A stretch of DNA of 64,000 nt from Rhynchospora pubera. Lineage: Eukaryota > Streptophyta > Magnoliopsida > Poales > Cyperaceae. This document shows, piece after piece, positions 10,942 through 23,777 of this stretch. The DNA is taken from positions 161,296,574 through 161,360,573 of the forward strand of contig CM051461.1 in the NCBI GenBank assembly GCA_028095005.1. The letters are read 5' to 3'. Position numbers and translations under genes: made by a program. Position 1 is the stretch's first letter. Each line of letters begins with the position of its first letter. The notes beneath the pieces are model-generated. The model had not been told where the DNA came from and made no database searches. It saw only the letters and a program-made list of their open reading frames with translations.

Positions 10942-12625
10942 ACATGAGAGGTGGTCAAGCTCGTGACCTAAAACAAGCGCTTCTTGGGAGGCAACCCAAG
11001 TCCTAAAACTTTTATTTAATTATTTAGTTAAATGTTCTATCAAAAAAAAAAAAAGAAAAAAAAGCTCATGGTTGGTTTGGATTTAATTGTTGGAAATGCA
11101 GGTTTTGATTGATTGTGGATGTCCAACTTGCGACTCACGCTAGAGCACCACGGTTCGGAGGATAAAAAGCTCATGACCCACGCACGACCTCATGTGAGTT
11201 GCATGCCACAAGAAAACCTGTCTTGTTGTTGTCACGAAGCTCCCACATTGCTGCCACGATTTACTTATGTTGAAGCGCTGCTGCCTACGCCAAACAGAGA
11301 CGAATTCATATGGAATCCATGCCTTGATTTGGTTAGTATCAATTTTTCTCCTTTTTAATTTCGATCTTTGTGATTGCATTGAGGGCAATGCTTGATTTAA
11401 GTTTGAGGGGAATAGGAGGAAAATGAAAAGTTGGACTTATTGAAAAAATTTTGTGATAATCCGTCTCTGTTTCTTGGAATTTTTTAAAAATGTTCTCCTA
11501 TTTCGGTCCGAAATGTGACTATTTCGGTCCGAAATTTGTCTTTGGAATGTTGAATTTTGAGAAAACTTCGTTTGAAAATTTAGAAATTAATTTTTGATGC
11601 ATGCTTCATCTTTGTTTTGTTTCAATTGATAAAAATTACTCACTGTTTCACACTGTTTGAATTTTAAAAGCATTTTTGAAAGTTTTTCTCAAGGATTTTT
11701 GATGTTTAAAAATCTTTAAATTGATTTGTGCACCAATAGACCGAGTTGAAAATTAGTTTGAGAAAAAAGAACCCGAATTTGGATGCTTGAAAATTGTCAA
11801 AATGGTCTAAGTCAATTCTCACAAGTTTTTGTCGAGTGAACGATTTTGTGTCTTGCAAACTTTTGTTTAAAAAGAAATTTTATGAACTTTGAAAATTATA
11901 AAATGAATCTGGATGTGTGTTTGAATGCTTGAATCACCAACGAGCAAAATTCTAAATTGACAAAAATCTAAATAGTTGTGAAAACGAGGATGCATCGAGA
12001 CCTTTTTCCACCAACTCAACCACAAATATTGGAGGCTTAAGGAACTTAACATATAAAAAGAAAAAAAAATGTTCAAGTCCGTAGTGGTCTGTAGCGAAAA
12101 ATGCGTAAAAACCGGACCGACCTCCCTGGTGCGATATGTGCCAGTAGCATTTTCAAGGTCAATGACTTGCATTAAATCCTCTAGGGTGCAAGGCCCCACG
12201 ACTCGACTTGCACAATTTAAATTGGTGAAAATAAAATTACTTTGAGAAGGATTCATTATAAAATTTTCGACTTTGATAAAATCCTTTTACAAATTTTTGT
12301 GAGACATGAAAAAGAACGGACAAATGAAATTGAGTTTGCAATTGTTTTGACAAAGAGAAGCTAGGGTTCTTGATTTGAAAAAGGAAATTCATTAGGACTA
12401 AGAGATGCACAAATTCAATCCAAAAGAGAACTAAACCCTTATCCTTGAATTCAATTTTTGAGCTTGCTTTAATTTGTTGTGTGAAACTTTTGAGTAAACT
12501 GAATGATCAATTTTTCATGGCATTGTTTGGTTTGAGATAATTTGATTGTAAGTCTAAGTATGGTCAATTCCTTTGAACTTAGGATATTGTTTGAGGACAA
12601 ACAAAAGTTTAAGTTTGGGGGGATT

Positions 12626-14266
12626 TGATATCTCTTATTTATATATATATTTTGACCATACTTGACACCAAAATACTACCCAAACCAATGATATTCACTG
12701 CACTTTTGCATTATGTTTTGCAAGATTGGACACTGCCGTGGAATTTGACTTGTTTTGTAGGAACATGGTGGATTGGACACAATAATTGCATAAAAGGGAT
12801 AATTTTTGGGAATCAAATGACTAAATGGAATGCATAGCACTGTAGAGCTCATCCTAAACTTTTCAACGATCTTTGAATCACCTCAATCGGAGTCCGGATG
12901 AAGAAATTAAGGTCAAAATACTATCGGTGCGCAGTGCTGAAAAATAATTTCGGTCCGAAATTATTTATTTCGGTCCGAAATTGCGAGAAAAAGTCAGTTT
13001 TGGAAAGTTTTGAAAATGGAAACTTTATTTTATGGCATGATCTCGTGAACCCTTGCCCTAACCTGCCTCCCAAGCTTCCTCCCTGGCCATATATGCACGA
13101 AATTACAGAGAGGAAAGGATTCCACCTTCCATACAATAATTTCCATCTTTTTCCACCACCGTTCTCACGCCGAAAGGCGTGGGATTCCACCTCTTGCAGC
13201 GGAGCACGACCATGGCAGCAACCTTGGAGCGATTCTGGACGCGACGGCGGTAGAACCGATCCAACCACGACTTCGGGCGATCGATATCTCGATAGAAGCG
13301 ATATTTGGTTTATTCCTTCCTTTTCTCTTGATATTTTGATCACATGGAGTTTGTATCTTGCTTTGTTTACATGTTAGGCTAGTTTCTTATGTCTTAGGGC
13401 TAGGTAGTAGTTTAGTTTAGTATTTGTGATGACTTGATGTGATTGGATTATTGCTATGTGATTTTGATGTGTTGAGAATTATTATTTATGCTTAGTTTAA
13501 TTATTTGTTTCTTTTATGTTTACCTTTGGATGAATCGCGACGTCTTTAGGGCAATAAACTAGACTAAACACATAATTGATTAAGTAATTGAGGTAAGCCA
13601 AACGCTCGAAAGAGGAGGTTAACTAATCGACCGATAGGTGTAGTTTCTAAACGATCTGAAAGGACTTAGATACCTCTGGAAATCCAACACAAAGAACTTA
13701 ATTGATTAAATTCCGACACGAAAGTTTAGGACTAGTCAATTACGTGGTAAAAATCGAGTTCCAAACCAAGTTTAAAACCAAAATTGCGACGGCTGAGGGT
13801 AGGACTTAGGTATGGTCGACAAGTAACCTTCACATAACCTTACCTAAAAATATCAAGTCAAAACAGAGAGTCTAGAGCACTTTTCGGCACAAAATATATA
13901 TAAATTTCGGTCCGAAATTTATAAATTTTGGTCCGAAATTTTTGGTATCACGTGTGAAAACACGTGATAACAACGCTTTATAGCTAAACTAAATGAACCC
14001 AAAACCTTAGGATATTCATTTGCATCTGTTTGAGTCCAGAAAACCTTGAAAATCACCAAAAATATTTATAATACTCGCACTTTAGATAATTGTCTTTTCC
14101 ATAAAACTCCAAAAAAATAATTGTCTAGCTTTCATGAGGAAGTAAAGTCTAGTAATCAGTTGTACCGTCCCTTGGGTTCGACCCTAAAGCTTAACTAAAA
14201 CGACTAGTGAGGTTAGCTCTAGGTTATAAATTTATTTGATATCCTAGGTTTAAAATACCTTCATCA
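12626..14266 (+). repeat. LTR 3 (1641 bp)
   Basis: Matches LTR 2 at both diagnostic sites (T at 12806, G at 13277). Confidence 0.93.
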
Positions 14267-14269
14267 AAT

Positions 14270-14287
14270 TGGCGCCGTTGCCGGGGA
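14270..14287 (+). promoter_or_regulatory. Primer-binding site, tRNA-Asp (unit 3)
   Basis: Same 18 bases and spacing as in units 1 and 2. Confidence 0.9.
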
Positions 14288-14389
14288 CGGTGTTGATATT
14301 AGAATTTATTTTAGTAACGAGAGACTAGATATTGTATCCTTTATTTATTTATTATTGTTAAAAAAAAGAAAAAAATCATTTGTATCACC

Positions 14390-15616
14390 ATGTTTTATTC
14401 TTTTCAGGACCGTGAACATGAAAGAGAGGATAATTGGAGGCGACGCTTGTATCACCAACTCGATGTTGTCAACAACCACATAAGGAAAGCATGCGATGAA
14501 GGATGGAGAGAAGATCCAAAGGATGCATGTGTTCAACGAGTATATCATCAACTCGATGTTGTCAACAACACCATAAGAAAAGCATGCGGAGGAGGATGGA
14601 GCGAGCACCAAGACCCATATGTCCAATACATGGACCATACACCACGCACCATGGAGAAATCTATCTCTTCTATGGATCGTATCAAGCATCAACTCAATGT
14701 GGTGAACAACACCATAAGGAAAGTATGTGGGGAAGGACATCTTGATGCAAAATCCGTACATGATGCATACAACTCTGGTTTGACAAATAACTCTTGTTTT
14801 TCTTGGTATAATTCATGTTCAATGTCTCAAGATGAATCTAGATTGAATTTCATGGATAAAACTTCTAATTCTCAATTACTTTCGCAAATGTCAAACGATG
14901 AACTAATGTATAAAGATTTTATTGAAAACCAAAGAAAACTAAATGAGGAACTTCTTGAAAAATTGAATTCTCTGTCATCTAATTTCAAAACTATTGCCGC
15001 ACAACATGAAAAGATAGTTGAGACCAAAATTGTTCAAGAATTTTGTTCCTCGTATAGATCACAAGATGAACAAAATGATACAATGACATTGCAAAATAAT
15101 GAGGAATTAGAAAGTTTTAGTTCTTTGAAAGAAATTGCGATTTGTTATGAGTCCGACAGTGATGATGACACACAATTTGAAATAAATGAACAACAAGAGA
15201 AAATTGAAGAACCAAAGGTTGTAGCACCTCCACCCATTATTCTCCCAATTTTCATTCCACTTAGATTAACTTATATTGACAAATCTAATGAGTTGGAATT
15301 GAAAGATCCTCCAATTAGTTCTATTATTGATGAAACTGAGAAGAAGGAAGATGGTGGTAGACCTCTCCAAGTCGAGGCATCCGACATGACAAATGAAAAG
15401 ATCACCAAAGTCGACTTGAGCTCTCAACTTGAAAAATGCTTGAAGAATCATGATGTGATGGAAGGCAACAAATCAAAAATCAAGTATCACATCGCAATCG
15501 AGCGGAGGAAGATGACATCCAAACAAGAAAGCACCAAGCATGTTTCAAGGATCTTTCTCAAGTACTTTTGGGTGAATTATGATGCGCTAAATGGACGTAA
15601 AGTGAAGATAAGATGA
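14390..15616 (+). CDS. Retroelement-encoded 408-aa protein (unit 3)
   Basis: Third identical copy of the ORF described at 5040-6266. No frameshift or stop separates the three copies. Confidence 0.7.
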   Translation: MFYSFQDREHEREDNWRRRLYHQLDVVNNHIRKACDEGWREDPKDACVQRVYHQLDVVNNTIRKACGGGWSEHQDPYVQYMDHTPRTMEKSISSMDRIKHQLNVVNNTIRKVCGEGHLDAKSVHDAYNSGLTNNSCFSWYNSCSMSQDESRLNFMDKTSNSQLLSQMSNDELMYKDFIENQRKLNEELLEKLNSLSSNFKTIAAQHEKIVETKIVQEFCSSYRSQDEQNDTMTLQNNEELESFSSLKEIAICYESDSDDDTQFEINEQQEKIEEPKVVAPPPIILPIFIPLRLTYIDKSNELELKDPPISSIIDETEKKEDGGRPLQVEASDMTNEKITKVDLSSQLEKCLKNHDVMEGNKSKIKYHIAIERRKMTSKQESTKHVSRIFLKYFWVNYDALNGRKVKIR

Positions 15617-17300
15617 ACATGAGAGGTGGTCAAGCTCGTGACCTAAAACAAGCGCTTCTTGGGAGGCAACCCAAGTCCTAAAACTTTTATTTAATTATTT
15701 AGTTAAATGTTCTATCAAAAAAAAAAAAAGAAAAAAAAGCTCATGGTTGGTTTGGATTTAATTGTTGGAAATGCAGGTTTTGATTGATTGTGGATGTCCA
15801 ACTTGCGACTCACGCTAGAGCACCACGGTTCGGAGGATAAAAAGCTCATGACCCACGCACGACCTCATGTGAGTTGCATGCCACAAGAAAACCTGTCTTG
15901 TTGTTGTCACGAAGCTCCCACATTGCTGCCACGATTTACTTATGTTGAAGCGCTGCTGCCTACGCCAAACAGAGACGAATTCATATGGAATCCATGCCTT
16001 GATTTGGTTAGTATCAATTTTTCTCCTTTTTAATTTCGATCTTTGTGATTGCATTGAGGGCAATGCTTGATTTAAGTTTGAGGGGAATAGGAGGAAAATG
16101 AAAAGTTGGACTTATTGAAAAAATTTTGTGATAATCCGTCTCTGTTTCTTGGAATTTTTTAAAAATGTTCTCCTATTTCGGTCCGAAATGTGACTATTTC
16201 GGTCCGAAATTTGTCTTTGGAATGTTGAATTTTGAGAAAACTTCGTTTGAAAATTTAGAAATTAATTTTTGATGCATGCTTCATCTTTGTTTTGTTTCAA
16301 TTGATAAAAATTACTCACTGTTTCACACTGTTTGAATTTTAAAAGCATTTTTGAAAGTTTTTCTCAAGGATTTTTGATGTTTAAAAATCTTTAAATTGAT
16401 TTGTGCACCAATAGACCGAGTTGAAAATTAGTTTGAGAAAAAAGAACCCGAATTTGGATGCTTGAAAATTGTCAAAATGGTCTAAGTCAATTCTCACAAG
16501 TTTTTGTCGAGTGAACGATTTTGTGTCTTGCAAACTTTTGTTTAAAAAGAAATTTTATGAACTTTGAAAATTATAAAATGAATCTGGATGTGTGTTTGAA
16601 TGCTTGAATCACCAACGAGCAAAATTCTAAATTGACAAAAATCTAAATAGTTGTGAAAACGAGGATGCATCGAGACCTTTTTCCACCAACTCAACCACAA
16701 ATATTGGAGGCTTAAGGAACTTAACATATAAAAAGAAAAAAAAATGTTCAAGTCCGTAGTGGTCTGTAGCGAAAAATGCGTAAAAACCGGACCGACCTCC
16801 CTGGTGCGATATGTGCCAGTAGCATTTTCAAGGTCAATGACTTGCATTAAATCCTCTAGGGTGCAAGGCCCCACGACTCGACTTGCACAATTTAAATTGG
16901 TGAAAATAAAATTACTTTGAGAAGGATTCATTATAAAATTTTCGACTTTGATAAAATCCTTTTACAAATTTTTGTGAGACATGAAAAAGAACGGACAAAT
17001 GAAATTGAGTTTGCAATTGTTTTGACAAAGAGAAGCTAGGGTTCTTGATTTGAAAAAGGAAATTCATTAGGACTAAGAGATGCACAAATTCAATCCAAAA
17101 GAGAACTAAACCCTTATCCTTGAATTCAATTTTTGAGCTTGCTTTAATTTGTTGTGTGAAACTTTTGAGTAAACTGAATGATCAATTTTTCATGGCATTG
17201 TTTGGTTTGAGATAATTTGATTGTAAGTCTAAGTATGGTCAATTCCTTTGAACTTAGGATATTGTTTGAGGACAAACAAAAGTTTAAGTTTGGGGGGATT

Positions 17301-18941
17301 TGATATCTCTTATTTATATATATATTTTGACCATACTTGACACCAAAATACTACCCAAACCAATGATATTCACTGCACTTTTGCATTATGTTTTGCAAGA
17401 TTGGACACTGCCGTGGAATTTGACTTGTTTTGTAGGAACATGGTGGATTGGACACAATAATTGCATAAAAGGGATAATTTCTGGGAATCAAATGACTAAA
17501 TGGAATGCATAGCACTGTAGAGCTCATCCTAAACTTTTCAACGATCTTTGAATCACCTCAATCGGAGTCCGGATGAAGAAATTAAGGTCAAAATACTATC
17601 GGTGCGCAGTGCTGAAAAATAATTTCGGTCCGAAATTATTTATTTCGGTCCGAAATTGCGAGAAAAAGTCAGTTTTGGAAAGTTTTGAAAATGGAAACTT
17701 TATTTTATGGCATGATCTCGTGAACCCTTGCCCTAACCTGCCTCCCAAGCTTCCTCCCTGGCCATATATGCACGAAATTACAGAGAGGAAAGGATTCCAC
17801 CTTCCATACAATAATTTCCATCTTTTTCCACCACCGTTCTCACGCCGAAAGGCGTGGGATTCCACCTCTTGCAGCGGAGCACGACCATGGCAGCAACCTT
17901 GGAGCGATTCTGGACGCGACGGCGGTAGAACCGATCCAACCACGACTTCGGACGATCGATATCTCGATAGAAGCGATATTTGGTTTATTCCTTCCTTTTC
18001 TCTTGATATTTTGATCACATGGAGTTTGTATCTTGCTTTGTTTACATGTTAGGCTAGTTTCTTATGTCTTAGGGCTAGGTAGTAGTTTAGTTTAGTATTT
18101 GTGATGACTTGATGTGATTGGATTATTGCTATGTGATTTTGATGTGTTGAGAATTATTATTTATGCTTAGTTTAATTATTTGTTTCTTTTATGTTTACCT
18201 TTGGATGAATCGCGACGTCTTTAGGGCAATAAACTAGACTAAACACATAATTGATTAAGTAATTGAGGTAAGCCAAACGCTCGAAAGAGGAGGTTAACTA
18301 ATCGACCGATAGGTGTAGTTTCTAAACGATCTGAAAGGACTTAGATACCTCTGGAAATCCAACACAAAGAACTTAATTGATTAAATTCCGACACGAAAGT
18401 TTAGGACTAGTCAATTACGTGGTAAAAATCGAGTTCCAAACCAAGTTTAAAACCAAAATTGCGACGGCTGAGGGTAGGACTTAGGTATGGTCGACAAGTA
18501 ACCTTCACATAACCTTACCTAAAAATATCAAGTCAAAACAGAGAGTCTAGAGCACTTTTCGGCACAAAATATATATAAATTTCGGTCCGAAATTTATAAA
18601 TTTTGGTCCGAAATTTTTGGTATCACGTGTGAAAACACGTGATAACAACGCTTTATAGCTAAACTAAATGAACCCAAAACCTTAGGATATTCATTTGCAT
18701 CTGTTTGAGTCCAGAAAACCTTGAAAATCACCAAAAATATTTATAATACTCGCACTTTAGATAATTGTCTTTTCCATAAAACTCCAAAAAAATAATTGTC
18801 TAGCTTTCATGAGGAAGTAAAGTCTAGTAATCAGTTGTACCGTCCCTTGGGTTCGACCCTAAAGCTTAACTAAAACGACTAGTGAGGTTAGCTCTAGGTT
18901 ATAAATTTATTTGATATCCTAGGTTTAAAATACCTTCATCA
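17301..18941 (+). repeat. LTR 4 (1641 bp)
   Basis: Full length and ends CA, followed by the right target duplication ACAAC. It carries C at 17481 and A at 17952, as LTR 1 does. LTR 1 and LTR 4 are therefore the original outer pair. Confidence 0.93.
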
Positions 18942-18946
18942 ACAAC
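18942..18946. repeat. Right 5-bp target duplication of the LTR array
   Basis: ACAAC, matching 3291-3295. Confidence 0.92.
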
Positions 18947-20100
18947 ATAATAGTTGGATGACATATTTCAGGTTCTTTAAAGTATGGTGTATAGGCCAAG
19001 TAATGTCCATCTTTATCAGCTTTTGTAGTTATCTTAATTTTTCCTTCTTTTTTCAACTAGGTAAGATATATTTGGAAAGATATGTCCTACTTGAGGATAC
19101 GGATGATTGTTTTGCTACCATCGAGTGTTGGCAACAAGTACAAGCGAAATGTTTCTCAAAGCGTAGATCTGCTTGCTTGAAAGGAGAGTTATTTGACACA
19201 AGTTTGAATTATTTTGTGAAATGGAAGCTTAAAAAAGTATGAAAACGTTGAAGTTTAGAGGTTTATGAGGTTTACGAGGTTTTAGAGATGAACACATAAA
19301 GAATTGTATAAATCATCTCGATTAGCAAGGAGAATCGGAGATTTAAAAATAAGATGCAATTTGTGAAGGCACTAAATTCCATGGAGAAAATTCGTGTATT
19401 TCTATCGTCCCAAAATTGTCTTGATGAAATATGAACAGTTAGATATCAAGTTACAAGCTGAGAGGCCCCTTGTGAAATTATTTGAAAACTTACTGGTACT
19501 TTTACTTTGTTCTGTTTAAGTATTAAATTATTACAGCAACATGCCATTGTACCATGTTAAAAGCTAAAAAAAAACAATGAAAAGTATTAAAGCTTTTTGT
19601 CAATTTTAATTGTATCATATTACTAGAGGCTCTGTACAAACTTTGCTAGCTACTGGCTAGCATCTCCTTGTACAAACTTTTTTATTTTATATGAAAGATA
19701 AGGGCTTTGACCCTTGTTTTGCTTAAAAAAAAAAAAAACTAGAGGCTCTATACATTCATGTTTCTTCCGATTTAGGTCTATATGGTAATGATTTTCTTTC
19801 TTCTTTTTTTTTTTGAAGAGTGCCCATAGGCCAAACTTTCACTGAACATAAACCAAGTCCAAATTACATCAATTGAAATTGAAACTAATCATGTTGTCGC
19901 TCCTTTTCTACTTAATAAAAGTCTTAACAAACATGCAGAACAAACGAAGAACTAAAAGAAAAGAAAAAAAAAATTAAAATAAAATAATAATCTTGAGAGA
20001 AATATAAAATTACAACATTGGCTGCACCGGTTTAGAGGAAATTAATCAAGGCGGGCCCTCCTGAACTTGTTGGAAAAATGATTGCTTGCTTGTAAGTTGT
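18947..20100. other. AT-rich intergenic DNA
   Basis: An open frame at 18958-19242 (94 codons) has no recognisable domain and I do not treat it as a gene. Poly-A and poly-T runs near 19726 and 19806 suggest retroposed debris. I see nothing else that can be supported. Confidence 0.4.
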
Positions 20101-20233
20101 TTTTTTTTTTAATAAATTGGGGGTCAAACCTTCCAACTTATTTTTAAAGTAAATGTCTATGAAAGATTTTTTAGTCGGATTTCAAATATGTGACCTTTCA
20201 CTTAAAGATGTATTTTTTTTTTTTGCCACTAGC
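20101..20233 (-). mobile_element. Diverged SINE, minus strand (family 1)
   Basis: Read on the minus strand it has a worn B-box region (AGGTCACATATTTGAAATCC), then TAGACATTTACTTTAAAA, and a tail ending CCCAATTTATT before a poly-A run at 20101. This is the same order as the complete copy at 49655. The 5' end is poorly preserved. Confidence 0.6.
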
Positions 20234-20905
20234 TTGCCCGTTGCCAGTAAGTTGTACCTACCACTATCATTCGCATAGCCACACGGAAGTCCATGACCAT
20301 AGACCCATGTGCTCAAACTAAGGCTAAAATTTTGTACACTTCAGACTTTCGCCTATTATCTCTTTTTTGATATGCTTCCATGGCCAGGTGATTTGTCTCC
20401 TTCATTGATAGACATGACAGGGAACATGAATTTACATTTGCACCAAATAACTCGAATATATAAAATGGTTCGTGCATGAGAGAAAACTGTTTAAGAACAT
20501 ATACTAGAAGATGCCAGTGATGATAATAGTTCATACATGTAGACTACATGCTAAGTCATACACAATCAACAAGCAACATGCATAATATAGTAAATTATAA
20601 CTTCAAAATACTAATTCAATTGAAAAGATGCCTCATTTCGACAAATTATAACTTCAGTTGTACCAAATTCAGAAAAAATAAAATCACTCTTACATAATGA
20701 AACATTAATGCAAAGATTGAGTTGTTAAGTTGGTAGAAAGGGTATAACTTTCACATAAGAAACAAAAAAAAAAAAAAGTACTGATATGAACCAGCACGTA
20801 CGTGTTCTTCTAGATGATTTTTTTTAACCAACACATGTGCTGAATTTTTTTGGTACAGTGCCAAAAGAAATCATGTGTCCTTGCACCAGAGTATACCTGG
20901 TGCCA
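20234..20905. other. AT-rich intergenic DNA
   Basis: No gene is seen. A 73-codon minus-strand frame near 20313-20534 lacks any recognised domain. Confidence 0.4.
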
Positions 20906-20914
20906 TCCTACATG

Positions 20915-21107
20915 GGATCCGAATCCGCCGTAGCGCGGGACAGCGTGTAGCGCGCGTACGAGCCGTCTGATTTTGATCGGACGGTTCATTTTTTACGGGC
21001 CTATCAATCTAGGTTACATGCACGGGGCTCCCTTGTCCATTGGATCTTGATCAGACGGCTAGGATGCCGCGCTACACGGTGTGCCACGCTGCACCAGATC
21101 TGAATTC
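20915..21107. mobile_element. MULE-type MITE, 9-bp target duplication
   Basis: A 193-bp, relatively GC-rich insert flanked by perfect 9-bp repeats TCCTACATG (20906-20914 and 21108-21116). The ends are weakly inverted (GGATCCGAATC against GAATTCAGATC). Internally TAGCGCGGGACAGCGTGTAG is mirrored by GCCGCGCTACACGGTGTG. Confidence 0.7.
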
Positions 21108-21116
21108 TCCTACATG

Positions 21117-23020
21117 CTACATATCTTTCTGTCCGGTGCAAATATATGCAAGTACAGAGTTCTGAACAACAACATGATACTCTACCATATGAATTAATTA
21201 TTCATGTGCCTGACATGTCTTGAATCCAATTACATAAACGAAATCAAAATTATCTAGATTGAATTACTAAATTGAGATTAATGTTTGGTGTAATTCTGCA
21301 ATACTATTAAGAGGTCGTGATAGCATGCACAAGACCAAATTTAATTATCATAAATCATGAAATTGGTATGGTTTGTACTTTGGAAAAGGTCCTCACATGG
21401 ATACTACTCATTAGTCATTAGTGAGAGTTGAGGGGTAACTACACTGACGTTTTCTATTTTAATCACTAACATTAAAATTTTGATATGTAACATTAGTTCA
21501 GCACATGCAAAGTAGCAAAAGTTAGGGCACTAAATTAAATCACTCAAGTCGGGTTTCTAAATAAAGTTGAAGAAAGATATTAAAAAGTCATAGAGGAACA
21601 ATATTTCTCCAACCAATAGTCATGCTGTTATGGCAGAAAACTAACAAAAAAAATTGGGCACGCTGAGAGAATGAAGAGGACTGAAAGTGCGGTGAACAAA
21701 ATATTTCTCTGTTACGGTATTTGCTCCGATATACCGTGTCGACAGTGGAAAGAGGAACTGTTGTGGCGGGACGCCCGCGACGTTGAAGAGGAAGGAGACG
21801 AATGAAGTGAAGATCCAGGGTTACAATTTTTTTCGGCAGACGGAAGGAGAAATTAGAAAATGGCAAAATGCAATTGACGAGGGTAACGGAGAGATTAACA
21901 GATAAATATTAATACCTATTTTATCCTTGCAACAATAGACGGTCTGATTTAATTAAGGTGAAACCGGGCTTAAAAGAGTGTCCACATTAGCATTACCCAA
22001 ATAGGTTCCGTCAATTTGGCCCCTTCCAAACTTAATAACGTCAAACTGATTCCGTCCAAATATTTTTTCTAGTTCCGCTCATAAAACTGCTAATTAGAAG
22101 TCATGAATCTCAAGTAATAAGCAGTGTTTATAAAACCATACCGGATAGGCCGGTTCAACCGGGTTTACCGTGAACCGGAACCTGCCTAAAAGGTTGCAAG
22201 GACCATATAATGCCCTCAAAATATGAAAATGACGGAAAAAGAAAGGACCGGACATTAAATGTCATTTTCTTAATTTTATGATTTGGTTTTTCTATAAGAA
22301 ATGTAAAACTTGTACAAACAAAAATAAATGTAAAGTAGTTTTATTTCCTTCCCCATCAGAACAACACTACAGCAGTAAATGGATTGTTTAGAAACTCAAA
22401 CCAAAGCTATGGTCTGAAAAGAAGAAAATGCTGCCAAGGCTATCTTATCGAAATCAGACGGATAAGAATATCTTAGCATCATAACTATTTTCGTACAGTG
22501 AATTTCTGATTTTATTGACATATAGGTTCATTCTTCTTTTTTCTCTTTAGTAGTTTTCTTTAAATTACTTGTTACATGCAATAGTTGATGACAGTTTGGT
22601 ATCATTTAGAGTGGTATGTAAATCTAAGAAATGGGTCTATACCAGGTTTTAGAATGAGCCATTTTCGGAACCATTTTGATCAGGATAGTTCCAGCCTATT
22701 CTAATTCAGTACCCACATTGCTTACAAAATGTGTTCCAAGCTTCTCTAGGGTTCAGCCTTTTTCGTTTCTGTTGTTTATGTAGTTCAGGATGAATTATAG
22801 TGCATTTTATTTTGTAAATTAAGAGTCAGGCTTACTTATAGAACCTTAAGGTCAATCGGGAGGTAAATTGCACAGTTTAGGTCCTGATTTTAAGCTCTAT
22901 AGGTTTTGGAAACTCAATTGAGATTAAGAGAATAGGTACCTCCTAACTATATTTAATTTCAGGTACTTGTATAAAGGATTGGCTACAGGAGATAGTCCAA
23001 CTTTTGATTAGTGTCTCAGA
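21117..23020. other. Intergenic DNA without a supported gene
   Basis: A GC-richer patch at about 21650-21860 holds a 92-codon minus-strand frame without a recognised domain; it might be an exon relic. Near 22138-22195 is a CCGGTTCAACCGGG-type palindromic stretch reminiscent of plant TE ends, but I could not pair it. The rest is AT-rich. Confidence 0.4.
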
Positions 23021-23022
23021 GA

Positions 23023-23180
23023 GGAGCCGTTTGGATCGCTTAGGAATAAGAGGAATAGCCTATTCCTAAATAGAAATTTATTCCTAACCATCCAAACTCT
23101 TCACAAAGTTACAGACTTTCTAATTTTTTCCGTCTAGGAATAGGCTATTCCTCTTATTCCTAAGCGATCCAAACGGCCCC
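23023..23180. mobile_element. CGTTTGGATCG-family MITE, target duplication AGA
   Basis: The 158-bp element has long inverted ends, GGAGCCGTTTGGATCGCTTA against GGGGCCGTTTGGATCGCTTA, continuing through AGGAATAAGAGGAATAGCC. AGA flanks both sides (23020-23022, 23181-23183). The middle (TCTTCACAAAGTTACA) is shared with the other members. Confidence 0.85.
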
Positions 23181-23363
23181 AGAATTCATAAACTGACGAA
23201 GAAAGCTGAGTTGGGCTGTATTCTTCATTCCCTTTCTCATTTCCTGATACTATCAACAATGTCTAATAATCTATTTTAGTACAATTATTGTGGTATATCT
23301 CTAGTGAGAAATCTTATGCTCTGTGTGAATTTGTGAGCTGTTCCTTGATTCGCACAAAAAGTA

Positions 23364-23768
23364 GAGATGGGCTAAAATCAGTCACGACTGACGAATGCAA
23401 CCGTCAGCTACAATCAAATCTCAATTTTCGAGATTCTAACAGCCGATTCGAACCGTTCAATGTGTTCTCCACATTGAAATCTCATTGGAGACCAAATTTT
23501 ATATTTTTCTGAAATTTTTTAGTATTTGTTTGATATTTTTCAAAATTCTTAATCTAAACAATTCTGGACCTTTCAATAACTATGATTTTTAAAAATCTCA
23601 AAAAAATTGTAAATAAAATCAGAAAAATGTAAAATTTGGTCTCCAATGAGATTTCAATATGGAGAATACAATGAACGGTTCGGATCGAATGTTAGAATCT
23701 CGTAAAATTGAGATTTGATCGTAGCTGACGATTACATCCGTCAGTCGTAGCTGATTTTAGCCCATCTC
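23364..23768. mobile_element. MULE-type foldback MITE, 9-bp target duplication
   Basis: The 405-bp element starts GAGATGGGCTAAAATCAG and ends with its reverse complement. The inverted arms extend more than 140 bp, including a 'TTCAATGTGTTCTCCA' segment. It is flanked by perfect CAAAAAGTA at 23355-23363 and 23769-23777. Confidence 0.92.
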
Positions 23769-23777
23769 CAAAAAGTA

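Larger units (their letters stand above)
3296..18941 (+). mobile_element. Tandem array of a non-autonomous Athila-like LTR retrotransposon
   Basis: The order is LTR-internal-LTR-internal-LTR-internal-LTR with an exact 4675-bp period (second, third and fourth LTR starts at 7951, 12626 and 17301). LTRs begin TGATATC and end TTCATCA. Each internal region (4917-7950, 9592-12625, 14267-17300; 3034 bp) opens with a tRNA-Asp primer-binding site and closes with a G-rich polypurine tract. The only long ORF is 408 codons. No reverse transcriptase, RNase H, integrase or protease is visible, so movement would need enzymes in trans. Long LTRs, the tRNA-Asp site and the TTTAAGTTTGGGGGG end recall the Athila branch of Ty3/Gypsy; that assignment is from memory. 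Almost no sequence difference between units implies recent amplification or homogenisation. Confidence 0.93.

Noticed and set aside
3296..18941. Satellite or CRISPR-like array
   Set aside because: The unit is a full LTR retroelement with primer site and polypurine tract; there are no short spacers, and the DNA is plant nuclear.
18958..19242. 94-codon frame just after the LTR array
   Set aside because: No recognisable domain or homologue; it is not distinguishable from a chance frame.
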